Positions 50,934 to 60,383 of a DNA stretch of 64,000 nt are shown one piece after another. The position numbers and the translations under genes were made by a program. Positions within the stretch are counted from its first letter, which is position 1. Every line of letters begins with the position of its first letter. This DNA is from Spongiimicrobium salis (GTDB taxonomy: Bacteria > Bacteroidota > Bacteroidia > Flavobacteriales > Flavobacteriaceae), in the NCBI RefSeq assembly GCF_043678055.1, contig NZ_JBHEQA010000003.1, forward strand, positions 62,001-126,000, read 5' to 3'. The notes below the pieces were generated by a model. That model did not search any database, was not told the origin of the DNA, and saw only the letters and a program-made list of their open reading frames with translations.

Positions 50934-52022
50934 ATGAGTACAACAGTTTTTAAATATACCATACTGCTTTTTTTACTGCCCATAACCCTTATCGCAGGAA
51001 ATGGAACCTTAAAGGGAAAGTATAAAAAGGAAAAGACCATAAAAAAAGAATTCAACGTTGCCGCTGATGCCCTTTTAAAGGTGAAAAACCGATATGGGAA
51101 TCTAAATATCACCTCCTGGAACGAAAACCGGGTAGTAATTGAAGTCCATATCAAAACCAGTGGTAATAAGGAAGAGAAAGTCCAGGAACGTTTGAATGAA
51201 ATCACTGTAAACTTTGAGAACAGCAATACGCTGGTAGATGCAAGAACAATGTTCAAAAAATCGAGCAATAGAGGATGGGGATGGGATCGCGGCAAACGAA
51301 ATGTCAGCGTACAAGTAAATTACACCATAAAACTTCCAGTAAAAAACAGTGTGCATTTAAGCAATGACTATGGGAATATCTATCTCGATCGAATTGATGG
51401 ACATGCGAAAATCAATTGTGACTATGGAAGATTGGATATTGGAGAATTGCGCGGTCGTAACAATCAACTTAATTTTGACTACACCTCCAAATCTACTATA
51501 GACTTCATTGAAAGTGGTAAAATCACGGCCGACTATTCTGGTTTTACCATAGCAAAAGCAGGAGATTTGGAAATCAATGCCGATTACACCAATTCTACCG
51601 TTGAGGAAATGGAAAATCTGGATTATACAGCTGATTATGGTAAAATCGTTATTGGAGAGGCCAATAATGTGAAAGGAAATGGAGATTATATCAATGTAAA
51701 ATTAGGAATTATCCATGGCAATGTACAGGCTTCTGCGGATTATGGATCTATTAGGATAGATCGAATGGCCTCAGATGCGGGGAATATAGATATCCGAACG
51801 GATTATACCGGAATTAAAATTGGCTATGCGTCGGACTATTATTTTGATTTTGAAATTGAAACGGAGTATGCCGGTGTCAGCGGTAAAGACGATTTTGAAG
51901 TCAATATCAGTAAAGTAAAATCAAGCGAAAAATATTATAAAGGATATTACGGAAAAGCCAACAGTGGCAACCGCATCTTCATCAATAGTGAATATGGAGG
52001 AATATCATTTTTCAAAAATTAA
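50934..52022 (+). CDS. Exported DUF4097-like beta-repeat protein
   Basis: The 362-residue protein has a signal peptide (MSTTVFKYTILLFLLPITLIAG). A long beta-repeat region (about 140-330) carries the motif DYG/DYT/DYS roughly every 18-22 residues: SNDYGNIYLDRI, NCDYGRLDIGEL, NFDYTSK, TADYSGFTIA, NADYTNST, TADYGKIVIG and so on. This looks like a right-handed beta-helix of the DUF4097/DUF2807 type. It lies 65 bp after the anti-sigma gene and just before the GIN lipoprotein, so it is probably in the same operon. Function unknown; an envelope or adhesion role is only suggested by the fold. Confidence 0.8.
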   Translation: MSTTVFKYTILLFLLPITLIAGNGTLKGKYKKEKTIKKEFNVAADALLKVKNRYGNLNITSWNENRVVIEVHIKTSGNKEEKVQERLNEITVNFENSNTLVDARTMFKKSSNRGWGWDRGKRNVSVQVNYTIKLPVKNSVHLSNDYGNIYLDRIDGHAKINCDYGRLDIGELRGRNNQLNFDYTSKSTIDFIESGKITADYSGFTIAKAGDLEINADYTNSTVEEMENLDYTADYGKIVIGEANNVKGNGDYINVKLGIIHGNVQASADYGSIRIDRMASDAGNIDIRTDYTGIKIGYASDYYFDFEIETEYAGVSGKDDFEVNISKVKSSEKYYKGYYGKANSGNRIFINSEYGGISFFKN

Positions 52023-52049
52023 ATTCATCAACTTAATAAACACATAATC

Positions 52050-52781
52050 ATGAAAAATTTAGCATTACTTAGTTTTATCGTATTGTTTACAGCTTCTTGT
52101 ACAGCACAATGGGGCAAAAAAATCAAAGGAAATGGGAACGTTGTTACCATAGAGCGTTCTGTCGGAGATTACAATTCTGTAGCCGTATCTGGATGGTTCG
52201 ATGTTATTCTTGTAGACGGGAATGAAGGAGAATTGAGCTTAAAAGGGGAAGAAAACCTGTTGGAACATATAAAAACCGAAGTCAAAAATGGAAAGCTGGT
52301 CATTAAAGTAAAGAAAGGCGTCAACCTAAGACCTTCTTCATGGAAGAGTGGCAATGGCATCTATATTACGGTTCCCGTAGAACAAATTGATGGGGTATCC
52401 TTATCCGGTTCCGGGGATATTGTTGGGAAAACCATGTTGAAATCCGATACCTTTAAAACGGCCATGTCCGGTTCCGGGGATATTACACTTAGCGTCTCGG
52501 CCCAATCCATTTCTGCCTCCATGTCAGGATCTGGAGATATTCGATTGGATGGTAAAACTACCGATTTCGATGTATCCATTTCTGGTTCCGGAGATATCAA
52601 AGCTTATGATTTGAGCGCGGATAACGTAAAAGCAAGCATATCTGGATCTGCAGATATTAAGATTACGGCAAACAAATCTATAAAGGCAAGAGTATCTGGG
52701 TCAGGAGATATCCGTTATCGAGGAAATCCTGAAAAAATTGATACCAAAACTTCTGGTTCAGGAGATATTTCAAAAGGATAA
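52050..52781 (+). CDS. Head GIN domain (DUF2807) lipoprotein
   Basis: The 243-residue protein has a lipoprotein signal (LLSFIVLFTASC, with Cys16 or so as the lipid site). A GIN/DUF2807 domain contains the repeat SGSGDI seven times (about 110-243: SGSGDIVGKT, SGSGDITLS, SGSGDIRLD, SGSGDIKAY, SGSADIKIT, SGSGDIRYR, SGSGDISKG), spaced 18-20 residues. Each repeat is a rung of a beta-helix. It is the last gene of the ECF-sigma operon from 49751 and should sit in the outer membrane or periplasm. Function unknown. The coding repeats make the DNA look repetitive, but it is one gene. Confidence 0.9.
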   Translation: MKNLALLSFIVLFTASCTAQWGKKIKGNGNVVTIERSVGDYNSVAVSGWFDVILVDGNEGELSLKGEENLLEHIKTEVKNGKLVIKVKKGVNLRPSSWKSGNGIYITVPVEQIDGVSLSGSGDIVGKTMLKSDTFKTAMSGSGDITLSVSAQSISASMSGSGDIRLDGKTTDFDVSISGSGDIKAYDLSADNVKASISGSADIKITANKSIKARVSGSGDIRYRGNPEKIDTKTSGSGDISKG

Positions 52782-52809
52782 TAAACCAATACCACCATAA
52801 ATGTAGTAC

Positions 52810-52843
52810 GCCTCGACCAATTTTGGTCGGGGCTTCTTTATTT
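52810..52843 (+). terminator. Terminator after the sigma/GIN operon
   Basis: GCCTCGACCA (52810-52819) pairs with TGGTCGGGGC (52824-52833), one G-T pair, over a 4-nt loop, followed by TTCTTTATTT. It lies 28 bp after the stop. Confidence 0.75.
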
Positions 52844-52870
52844 AAAAACCCCAAGAGATTCGTAGTACTC

Positions 52871-54199
52871 CTATTCCTCTTGTCTTTGTTTGGGTACTTT
52901 TGTTAATAAAAATGCACCAATAAGAAAAAATACCCCTAAGAAAATGGTAGCATTGCGCATGGTGCTGTATTGTGCCACCAAACCATAGATTCCGGTACCA
53001 AAGACGATCCCCACTTTTTCAGCAACATCATAGAAGCTAAAAAAGGAAGTGGTATCCTCGGTTTCCGGCAGAAATTTGGAGTAGGTAGAGCGACTTAATG
53101 CTTGAATGCCTCCCATGACCAGCCCTACCAATCCTGCCGCAATATAAAAGTCGGTTGGCGTAATCAGAAAAAAGGCATAAATACAAATCAACAACCATAG
53201 TACATTGATTACAATCAATGTTCTTACATTTCCATAGGCCCTGGAAGCCCTTGCCGTAATGGTCGCTCCCAGGATAGCAATAACTTGAATGATCAAAATA
53301 CTGATAATAAGGCCAAAAGTGCGCTTATCATCGGTTCCCCAATTAATTTCTTCTTCTCCAAAATAAGTCGCGATCAGCATAACCGTTTGAACGGCCATAC
53401 TATATACAAAAAAAGCGATGAGATATCTTTTTAACTGGATCTCATCTCCCAATTGCCGCCATACCAATTTCAATTCCTTAAAACCATTGAGGATTACATT
53501 TTTACGATCTCCTTCCTTTTTATTTCCTTTGGGTAAATGATAAAATGTATATTGACTAAAGATGATCCACCAAATTCCCACAGTCAAAAAAGAATATTTC
53601 ATGGCCTTGATCTCCGCGGCCTCTCCTGCATCACTTTCAATACCAAAAAAGGCAGGCTTCATAACCATGGCCAAATTGATCAAAAGCAATAATACACTAC
53701 CCGCATAGCCCATAGAAAAGCCTTTGGCACTAATTCGATCCTGTTGCTCTGGAAAAGCCACGTCGGGCAAATACGAATTATTGATGGCGAAACTTACCCA
53801 GAAGCCCACTAAACCAAAAAAGTAGCACAGAAGACCAATATAAATATGCTCTAAGGAAAACCAATACAATCCTATGCATGAAACTCCACCTAAATAGCAA
53901 AAGAATTTCATGAACATCTTTTTATTGCCAACGTAATCTGCTATACCGGAAACCAGAGGGGTAATAATAGCTATAAAGACAAAGGCAGCCGAAGTAGTAT
54001 AACTTATCAGAGGGGCTCTTGCAATCATTCCACCAAAGACTTCTACTTCCTCTATTTCCGCCACCCTGAACAATGCCCCATAAAAAATGGGGAAAATGGC
54101 AGAAGAAATCACCAGGCTGTATACAGAATTGGCCCAGTCGTAGAATGCCCATGCGTTTAATAATTTATTGCTTCCCTTAACTGCAGTTATTCTTTCCAT
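52871..54199 (-). CDS. MFS transporter, UMF1 (Atg22-like) family
   Basis: The 442-residue protein has about 12 transmembrane helices and starts with the family motif NAWAFYDWANSVYSLVI (about 15-31). Other marks are SGIADYVGNKKMFMKFFCY (split, about 84-102), and FFSFYDVAEKVGIVFGTGIYG near 385-405. UMF1 permeases resemble yeast Atg22 (vacuolar amino-acid efflux); bacterial substrates are not known. It lies after a strong terminator, and no exact promoter box fits the 20 bp between that terminator and the ATG. Confidence 0.85.
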   Translation of the reverse strand: MERITAVKGSNKLLNAWAFYDWANSVYSLVISSAIFPIFYGALFRVAEIEEVEVFGGMIARAPLISYTTSAAFVFIAIITPLVSGIADYVGNKKMFMKFFCYLGGVSCIGLYWFSLEHIYIGLLCYFFGLVGFWVSFAINNSYLPDVAFPEQQDRISAKGFSMGYAGSVLLLLINLAMVMKPAFFGIESDAGEAAEIKAMKYSFLTVGIWWIIFSQYTFYHLPKGNKKEGDRKNVILNGFKELKLVWRQLGDEIQLKRYLIAFFVYSMAVQTVMLIATYFGEEEINWGTDDKRTFGLIISILIIQVIAILGATITARASRAYGNVRTLIVINVLWLLICIYAFFLITPTDFYIAAGLVGLVMGGIQALSRSTYSKFLPETEDTTSFFSFYDVAEKVGIVFGTGIYGLVAQYSTMRNATIFLGVFFLIGAFLLTKVPKQRQEE

Positions 54200-54217
54200 A
54201 ATATAATTTCAAAAAAA

Positions 54218-54242
54218 AAGCTGTTCCAATACAGAACAGCTT
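54218..54242 (-). terminator. Intrinsic terminator after the M48 gene
   Basis: AAGCTGTTC (54218-54226) pairs perfectly with GAACAGCTT (54234-54242) over a 7-nt loop. On the minus strand it is followed by seven or more T residues (54217-54211), as expected for the end of the M48 transcript. Confidence 0.85.
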
Positions 54243-54271
54243 CTAAGGTACAATTATTACGTTAGTTTTGA

Positions 54272-55081
54272 TTATTTGAAGGAAGTTACCCCAAATTTTC
54301 GGGCTTCTTCTTTTGCAGCTGGTGCCCATTCCGTTAAGTTATTGATACGCGTATCATTGGAAGGATGCGTACTCATAAACTCCGGCGGGGCCTCTCCTCC
54401 GCTATTTGCTTTCATACGTTTCCATAATTCTGCTGCTTCATCCGGGTTATATCCGGCTATCGCCATAATCTGTAGGCCAATACGATCTGCTTCCGTTTCA
54501 TGCCCCCTACTAAAAGGAAGCATCACTCCTACCGTGGTCCCTACGCCATAAGCCTGATTAAACGTATTTACAGCTTTTTGGTCCTTGATCAGAATATTTC
54601 CTGCAAGCGCTCCCAATTGTTGTCCATAACTCGCCGTCATACGCTGTGCCCCATGATCGGCCAAAGCGTGAGCCACTTCATGCCCCATTACTACCGCGAT
54701 ACCCGTTTCTGTCTGCGTTATAGGCAAAATACCTGTATAAAAAACAATTTTTCCACCTGGCATACACCAAGCATTGACCGTCTTATCATTCACTAAATTA
54801 TATTCCCATTGATAATCCTTAAGATATCCGGGATATCCATTGGCCGTTAACCAACGTTCCGCTGCTGATGCAATGCGCTGTCCCACACTAGTTATCATTT
54901 TTGCTTCTGCAGTGCCTTTAATCACTTTGTTTTCCCCTAAAAACTGATTGTACTGAGCAAAAGAGGAAGGAAACAACTGGCTATTGGGAAAAGCATTCAG
55001 TGTCTTCTTCCCCGTAAAGGGGTTTGTTTTACATGCGGTAACGCCTATAAACAGGGCGCATACCAAAATTATTTTTTTCAT
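54272..55081 (-). CDS. M48 family metalloprotease lipoprotein (BepA/LoiP-like)
   Basis: From the ATG at 55081 (MKKIILVCALFIGVTACKT) the protein has 269 residues and a lipoprotein signal with Cys17. The frame reaches 55180 but that part overlaps the GH31 gene. The zinc site is HEVAHALADHGAQR (about 133-146), with the third ligand Glu in SRGHETEADRIGLQIM (about 190-205), then AELWKRM and FMSTHPSNDTRI. The type matches M48 proteases of the periplasm that process outer-membrane or misfolded proteins. It follows GH31 by 37 bp and ends with a clear terminator. Confidence 0.92.
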   Translation of the reverse strand: MKKIILVCALFIGVTACKTNPFTGKKTLNAFPNSQLFPSSFAQYNQFLGENKVIKGTAEAKMITSVGQRIASAAERWLTANGYPGYLKDYQWEYNLVNDKTVNAWCMPGGKIVFYTGILPITQTETGIAVVMGHEVAHALADHGAQRMTASYGQQLGALAGNILIKDQKAVNTFNQAYGVGTTVGVMLPFSRGHETEADRIGLQIMAIAGYNPDEAAELWKRMKANSGGEAPPEFMSTHPSNDTRINNLTEWAPAAKEEARKFGVTSFK

Positions 55082-55118
55082 AATGATTTGTGTTTTATAC
55101 CTGTAAATTACAAAAAAA

Positions 55119-57518
55119 TTAATTTCCAATGATATGCAGAGAAGTGAAATCTTTACTAATTTGAATGCTGTTATCCCCATTCAATTTTACATCTTCAAAG
55201 GAAATACTTTCATTGTCCAATTGAATACTATCTATCTTAAATGGAAGCCCGTGAAAGTTAAGTTTAAAGGTCTCATAAGGGGTAATATAAGTTCCATTCT
55301 TAAATTGTTGTATGATCAATTCCTTTTCCTTTCCGTTCAATTTAAAGTTGCGTAAACTATAGCGTCCTTTCTTATAATCATAACCATCTTGACCATCTTC
55401 ATAGACTGAAGAATTTTCGGTTCCCATTTTAAAGTATACATCCAAAACCAATTCCTCCAAAGCTACTTCCCCCACATACTGTTGTACAGGGTATTTAGGA
55501 ATCATGGCTCCTTCTTTGATAAATAAAGGAATCTTATCGATATCAGCAGCGATCCAGCGTTCTTTTCCGCCTTCCACAACTTCTTCTGTCCAAAAATTAT
55601 ACCATCTCCCTCTGGGGATATACATTCTTCTTCCCTGGGCATTGGGTTCTTGTACAGGGCAGACCAAAATCTGTTCCCCAAAAATAAACTCATCCGTTCT
55701 AAAATGTGTCTGGGGATCCGTTTGGTCAAAATACACCAAGGATTTCAACATTGGGATACCATCTTCTGCATATTTCCAGAACATCGTATACAAATAGGGC
55801 AATAACTGATATCGTATCTCAATGAATTTCCGTACGATATCCGTTACCTCATTGTCAAAAGACCAGGGCTCCTGATCTCCATGATCTCCACTGGAATGCA
55901 CTCGGCAAAATGGATGGAAGACACCCAATTGAATCCAACGGGCAAATAATTCCCCATTCGGTTGTTCAGCAAAACCACCGATATCCGAACCTACGAAAGA
56001 ATAGCCGCTCATGCACATGCGTTGCATTTGTACGTTGGCAATCCAAAGATGTTCCCAAGTAGCTACATTATCCCCTGTCCATGTGCAGGCATAGCGCTGT
56101 GCTCCCGAAAACGCGGCTCTTGTAATGACAAAAGGTCGTTTGGGATACACATATTTCTTTACCCCTTCATAGGTTGCCCTCACCATTTGCGTCCCGTACA
56201 CATTATGCGCTTTCCTATGACTACAAGGGTGTCCGTCGTAATCATGACGTACATCCAAAGGAGCCGTCTTAGTGGGCACTTCCATAACGGCCGGTTCATT
56301 CATATCGTTCCATACGGCATGTACTCCCGTTTCCGCCATTAATCCCTTATAGAGTCCGGCCCACCATTCCCGTACCTCAGGGTTGGTGAAATCAGGGAAA
56401 TTACATTCGCCAGGCCATACTTTTCCCTTAAAATAAGGGCCATCCCCACGTTTACAGAAATAATCGTTCTGTATTGCTTCTTGGTATACCCAATATTCTT
56501 TGTCTATTTTAATCCCTGGATCGATCATGACCACGGTCTTGAAGCCGTCTTCATTCAAATCCGCAATCATTTGTTTTGGGTCTGGAAAACGATTTTTGTC
56601 CCAAGTAAAGCAACGAAACCCATCCATATAATCAATATCCAAATAAATGGCATCGCATGGAATTCTGAGATCACGGAATTTTTGAGCCACTTCTTTGACC
56701 CGGCTATCAGGAAAATAGCTCCATTTGGATTGATGATATCCTAAGGCCCACAAGGGTGGTAATTCTGGCTTCCCCGTTAAATCTGTATAATCCCGAACGA
56801 CTTTTGACATTTCGGGGCCATAGAAGAAATAATAATTCATTTCGCCTCCTTCTGCCCAGAAACTAGTGGTATTTCTGCGTTCATGGGCAAAATCGAAATG
56901 CGATCTAAAACTATTATCAAAAAAGATCCCGTAAGAAATGTTCTTATGCAGTCCTATATAAAAAGGGATTGCCTTATAAAGAGGGTCTTGTTCTTTTCCG
57001 TAGGCATACTGATCCGTTACCCAATTATTGATTCTTTTTCCTTTGAGATTGGTATGCATGGCTTTATCGCCCATAGCGTAAAAACTTTCCCCGACCTGGG
57101 TAAGCTTGCTCATTTTTACGATATTGCCCCCGTAGGTATAGTTTTCTTCCCAATGAAACCCTAGTTCATCCTCATTTAAAATAGTGCCTTCCAAGTCGGA
57201 AATTTGCACACGCACTGTCTTTTTATCAACAAGCACCTTCAATTTTGAGGTTTCTATAATGTATTCCGTAGCGGTCTCCTCTACCTCCAAGTGGTTAAAG
57301 CCCTTACTGACATCTTCGCTTATGGCATAGGAAAAATCGGGTTCAAAAACGTGCTCGGTCGCATATCGGAATCGCAATACACTATCGCGCAGAATGGTAA
57401 CTTCCAAAACCACACCGTTTTCCGTAGTAAAACAAACCTTATCGGTATCCCTTTGAATACTGACAATAAGATTAGGGTATAAATTTCCTTTGTATTCCAG
57501 TTCCGTATTGGTAATCAT
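55119..57518 (-). CDS. Glycoside hydrolase family 31 alpha-glucosidase
   Basis: The 799-residue protein has an N-terminal beta-sandwich (about 1-240) and a GH31 barrel. It carries PPLWALGYHQSKWSY (about 256-270), IYLDIDYMDGFRCFTWD (about 294-310), the nucleophile Asp in VWNDMNEPAVME (about 412-423), and the acid/base region SDIGGF near 527. No signal peptide, so it is cytoplasmic. It should release glucose from alpha-glucans or related oligosaccharides. It lies 101 bp after glgB on the same strand, which suits glycogen or maltodextrin handling. Confidence 0.93.
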   Translation of the reverse strand: MITNTELEYKGNLYPNLIVSIQRDTDKVCFTTENGVVLEVTILRDSVLRFRYATEHVFEPDFSYAISEDVSKGFNHLEVEETATEYIIETSKLKVLVDKKTVRVQISDLEGTILNEDELGFHWEENYTYGGNIVKMSKLTQVGESFYAMGDKAMHTNLKGKRINNWVTDQYAYGKEQDPLYKAIPFYIGLHKNISYGIFFDNSFRSHFDFAHERRNTTSFWAEGGEMNYYFFYGPEMSKVVRDYTDLTGKPELPPLWALGYHQSKWSYFPDSRVKEVAQKFRDLRIPCDAIYLDIDYMDGFRCFTWDKNRFPDPKQMIADLNEDGFKTVVMIDPGIKIDKEYWVYQEAIQNDYFCKRGDGPYFKGKVWPGECNFPDFTNPEVREWWAGLYKGLMAETGVHAVWNDMNEPAVMEVPTKTAPLDVRHDYDGHPCSHRKAHNVYGTQMVRATYEGVKKYVYPKRPFVITRAAFSGAQRYACTWTGDNVATWEHLWIANVQMQRMCMSGYSFVGSDIGGFAEQPNGELFARWIQLGVFHPFCRVHSSGDHGDQEPWSFDNEVTDIVRKFIEIRYQLLPYLYTMFWKYAEDGIPMLKSLVYFDQTDPQTHFRTDEFIFGEQILVCPVQEPNAQGRRMYIPRGRWYNFWTEEVVEGGKERWIAADIDKIPLFIKEGAMIPKYPVQQYVGEVALEELVLDVYFKMGTENSSVYEDGQDGYDYKKGRYSLRNFKLNGKEKELIIQQFKNGTYITPYETFKLNFHGLPFKIDSIQLDNESISFEDVKLNGDNSIQISKDFTSLHIIGN

Positions 57519-57619
57519 GGTGTTTTGGTTTTATTAGCCAACAAAAAAAAGACATTATGTTGTAAAAGTAAAAAGATATGCCCTCCAAATTTCAACTATT
57601 GCATTATGCGTAGTTTATC

Positions 57620-59515
57620 CTATTGAAAAATAACAATACCAAGCGGAGGCAGGCTTACCGTTATGGATTTTTTATGTCCATGCGCAGGAATGGCCTCTAT
57701 TTTTACCGAACCATTATGCATTCCACTTCCGCCATATTCTATGGCATCACTAGAGAAAATCTCTTTGAGCTTTTTAGTCTTGGGCACTCCTATTCTATAA
57801 TTTTCCCGGGGTACGGGGGTGAAGTTACAAGCAATAATTAAATCATTTTTCGCATCATGGCCCTTACGGATGTAAGTAAGTACGGAATTTTCATGATCTC
57901 CATAATCTATCCATTGAAACCCTTCTGGGCTAAATTGCTTTTCATAAAGAGCTGGATAGGTTTTGTATAAGGTATTTAAAGCTTTTATTAATTCTTGCAC
58001 GCCCGAATGCACCTCGTATTGCAGTAAATGCCAATCGAGACTTTGTTGGAAATTCCATTCCGAAGACTGACCAAATTCGCCCCCCATGAAAATAAGTTTG
58101 GCTCCTGGATGGGTGTACATATAGCCAAAAAGCAAGCGCAGATTCGCAAATCGCTGCCACTCATCGCCCGGCATTCTATACAAGAGCGATTGTTTCCCAT
58201 AGACCACCTCATCATGCGAAAAGGGAAGCATAAAATTCTCTGTAAACGCATAGGTCATACTAAAAGTAAGATCGTTTTGGTGATGCCTGCGATAAATAGC
58301 CTCTTTCTTGAAATATTCCAAGGTGTCGTGCATCCATCCCATCATCCATTTCATGCCAAAACCCAGTCCGCCCAAATCTACGGGACGGGAAACTTTGGAA
58401 AATGAAGTAGACTCTTCTGCAATCGTCTGCACCCCCTGAAAACTTTTATATATTTCGGCATTTAACTCCTTAATAAAGGATATGGCTGCCAAATTTTCGT
58501 TATTCCCATAAATGTTGGGTTCCCACTCCCCTTCCTCACGGGAGTAATCCAAATATAGCATGGAAGCGACCGCATCTACCCGTAATCCATCCACATGATA
58601 CTGATCTAGCCAAAAAACGGCATTACTGATCAAAAAAGCCCTTACTTCATTACGTTCATAATTAAAAATTAGGCTTTTCCAATCCGGATGATACCCTTTT
58701 CTCCTATCAGGATGTTCATAGAGGGAGCTGCCATCAAAAAATCCCAGTCCATGGGCATCTTCAGGAAAATGTGAGGGCACCCAGTCCAGGATAACCCCAA
58801 TATCGTGTTGATGAAAAGCGTCGATCAGCTCTTTAAAGTCTTCCGGTTTCCCAAATCTGGAGGTTGGCGCAAAATAACCTGTCAATTGATACCCCCAGGA
58901 TGGATCATACGGATACTCCATCACGGGCATAAACTCCACATGGGTAAAATTCATTTCTTTTACATAGGCCACAAGATCCTCGGCCAATTCCAAATACGAA
59001 AGATAATCCGAATTTTCATTGCGTTTCCATGAACCCAAATGCACTTCATAGACCGCATAAGGTCTATCCAATCCATTTTTCTGGCTACGATACCCCATCC
59101 AACTGCCATCCTTCCATTGATAGGGCGCTTTCCAAACTATAGATGCTGTATTTGGAGGCAATTCACATCGTCTGGCAAAAGGATCCGCCTTTTCTGTAAT
59201 CTGACCGTTATGATGGGAGTGTATCTTGTATTTATATAATGTACCCTGATCAACAGCAGGAATAAAACCTTCCCAGATTCCGCTTTCGTCCCACCGCACA
59301 TGTAGAGGATGTTCCCCATCTACCCAATGATTAAAGTCCCCAACCACAGAAACCGCCTTTGCGGAAGGGGCCCATACCGCAAAATACGTCCCTTTTACTC
59401 CCTGAAGCTCCATAAGATGAGCTCCAAGTTTTTCATAGAGCCGATAATGCTTTCCCGATTTAAAAAGGGCAATATCAAATTCGGAGAACAAACTATGGGA
59501 TACTACGGTTGGCAT
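57620..59515 (-). CDS. glgB: 1,4-alpha-glucan branching enzyme
   Basis: The 631-residue protein has an N-terminal CBM48 domain (about 20-125, GTYFAVWAPSAKAVSVVGDFNHW split) and a GH13 catalytic barrel. The barrel carries DWVPSHFPEDAHGL (about 247-260), the nucleophile region DGLRVDAVASMLYLDY (about 315-330), the acid QTIAEESTSFSKV (about 370-382) and FSHDEVVYGK. It is the GlgB pattern, making alpha-1,6 branches in glycogen. No other glg gene is in the window. A 20-bp palindrome 61 bp upstream (59576-59595) is a candidate control site. Confidence 0.95.
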   Translation of the reverse strand: MPTVVSHSLFSEFDIALFKSGKHYRLYEKLGAHLMELQGVKGTYFAVWAPSAKAVSVVGDFNHWVDGEHPLHVRWDESGIWEGFIPAVDQGTLYKYKIHSHHNGQITEKADPFARRCELPPNTASIVWKAPYQWKDGSWMGYRSQKNGLDRPYAVYEVHLGSWKRNENSDYLSYLELAEDLVAYVKEMNFTHVEFMPVMEYPYDPSWGYQLTGYFAPTSRFGKPEDFKELIDAFHQHDIGVILDWVPSHFPEDAHGLGFFDGSSLYEHPDRRKGYHPDWKSLIFNYERNEVRAFLISNAVFWLDQYHVDGLRVDAVASMLYLDYSREEGEWEPNIYGNNENLAAISFIKELNAEIYKSFQGVQTIAEESTSFSKVSRPVDLGGLGFGMKWMMGWMHDTLEYFKKEAIYRRHHQNDLTFSMTYAFTENFMLPFSHDEVVYGKQSLLYRMPGDEWQRFANLRLLFGYMYTHPGAKLIFMGGEFGQSSEWNFQQSLDWHLLQYEVHSGVQELIKALNTLYKTYPALYEKQFSPEGFQWIDYGDHENSVLTYIRKGHDAKNDLIIACNFTPVPRENYRIGVPKTKKLKEIFSSDAIEYGGSGMHNGSVKIEAIPAHGHKKSITVSLPPLGIVIFQ

Positions 59516-59575
59516 GGATATTTTATTTTTTTACAATATTAAACAACTTTGTTTTAAATCTGCGGTAATCATAGG

Positions 59576-59595
59576 TTTACTTATTAATAAGTAAA
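59576..59595. promoter_or_regulatory. Perfect 20-bp palindrome between glgB and the lipoprotein gene
   Basis: TTTACTTATTAATAAGTAAA is a perfect 10+10 inverted repeat without a spacer, 61 bp upstream of glgB (minus) and 101 bp upstream of the lipoprotein ATG (plus). It is followed by a T run on the plus strand. Size and position suit a dimeric repressor site. A second, smaller palindrome GTATGCATAC lies at 59637-59646. The binding protein is not in the window. Confidence 0.5.
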
Positions 59596-59695
59596 GTTTT
59601 TTTTGTGGAAGTGAAAAACTGGAACGCTTTTTGAAAGTATGCATACAATAAGTCATCATAAACTCGTTTACTAATACAGATTTTAAATTTACAGT

Positions 59696-60247
59696 ATGAA
59701 AAAATTAAATTTACTCTTAGGCGCATTTCTAACATTGTTCATTCTTTCATGTGAAGGTCCCGAAGGCCCTCCAGGTTTTGATGGTCTCGATGGAAGGGAT
59801 GGACAGGATGGTGTCAATGTTACCGGTACCGTAATTGATATTGAAGGGACTTTCGATGCAGGAAACAATTATAGAATATTCTATGAATTCCCCCAAACCA
59901 TTGAAGTTTTGGAAACCGATGTTGTGTTGGTCTTTCTTCAATTTGACCAGACCAGTGATACTAATGGACAAGCCGTGGACATTTGGAGGCCCTTACCCCA
60001 AACCCTGATTGTAAATCAAGGCCTGTTGCAATACAATTTTGAGCACACCTTTTTTGACGTGGATATTTTTCTTGATGCCGATTTTGACTTCGGTTTATTA
60101 CTACCAGGGGATACAGATAATCAAGTGTTCAGAATTGCCGTTATTCCAGCGGACCAACTTACGGGCAAATTAGACACCTCTAATATCAATGCCGTAATGT
60201 CTAATCTTGGAATCAGCGAAAGTGATGTTCAACGTGTAAAGCTTTAA
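59696..60247 (+). CDS. Lipoprotein with short collagen-like segment
   Basis: The 183-residue protein has a lipoprotein signal (MKKLNLLLGAFLTLFILSC, Cys19) followed at once by Gly-x-y triplets GPEGPPGFDGLDGRDGQDG (about 21-39). A beta-rich domain (about 45-183) has NYRIFYEFPQTIEVLETDVVLVF (split) and many Asp and Phe. Short collagen-like stalks just after the lipid-attached Cys occur in several Bacteroidetes surface lipoproteins. The function is unknown. It faces away from glgB across the palindrome and no exact promoter box is visible. Confidence 0.75.
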   Translation: MKKLNLLLGAFLTLFILSCEGPEGPPGFDGLDGRDGQDGVNVTGTVIDIEGTFDAGNNYRIFYEFPQTIEVLETDVVLVFLQFDQTSDTNGQAVDIWRPLPQTLIVNQGLLQYNFEHTFFDVDIFLDADFDFGLLLPGDTDNQVFRIAVIPADQLTGKLDTSNINAVMSNLGISESDVQRVKL

Positions 60248-60383
60248 GTATAGGATTTAACATTCGTTCTATCAGTTTTTTTTATAGTAACTATTATTAT
60301 TTTTAAATAATATGCTGTTGTTTTTGAAAGGTGTAACTTCTAAATACGTCTAAGACAGTAATTTTAATTTAAACGAAAGTAGC

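Noticed and set aside
52390..52781. Regular DNA repeats that could suggest a CRISPR array or tandem repeat
   Set aside because: They encode the SGSGDI rungs of one intact lipoprotein in a single frame, with codon variation between copies.
55082..55180. Longer N-terminus for the M48 protease
   Set aside because: The extension overlaps the GH31 gene and hides the lipoprotein signal that starts at 55081.
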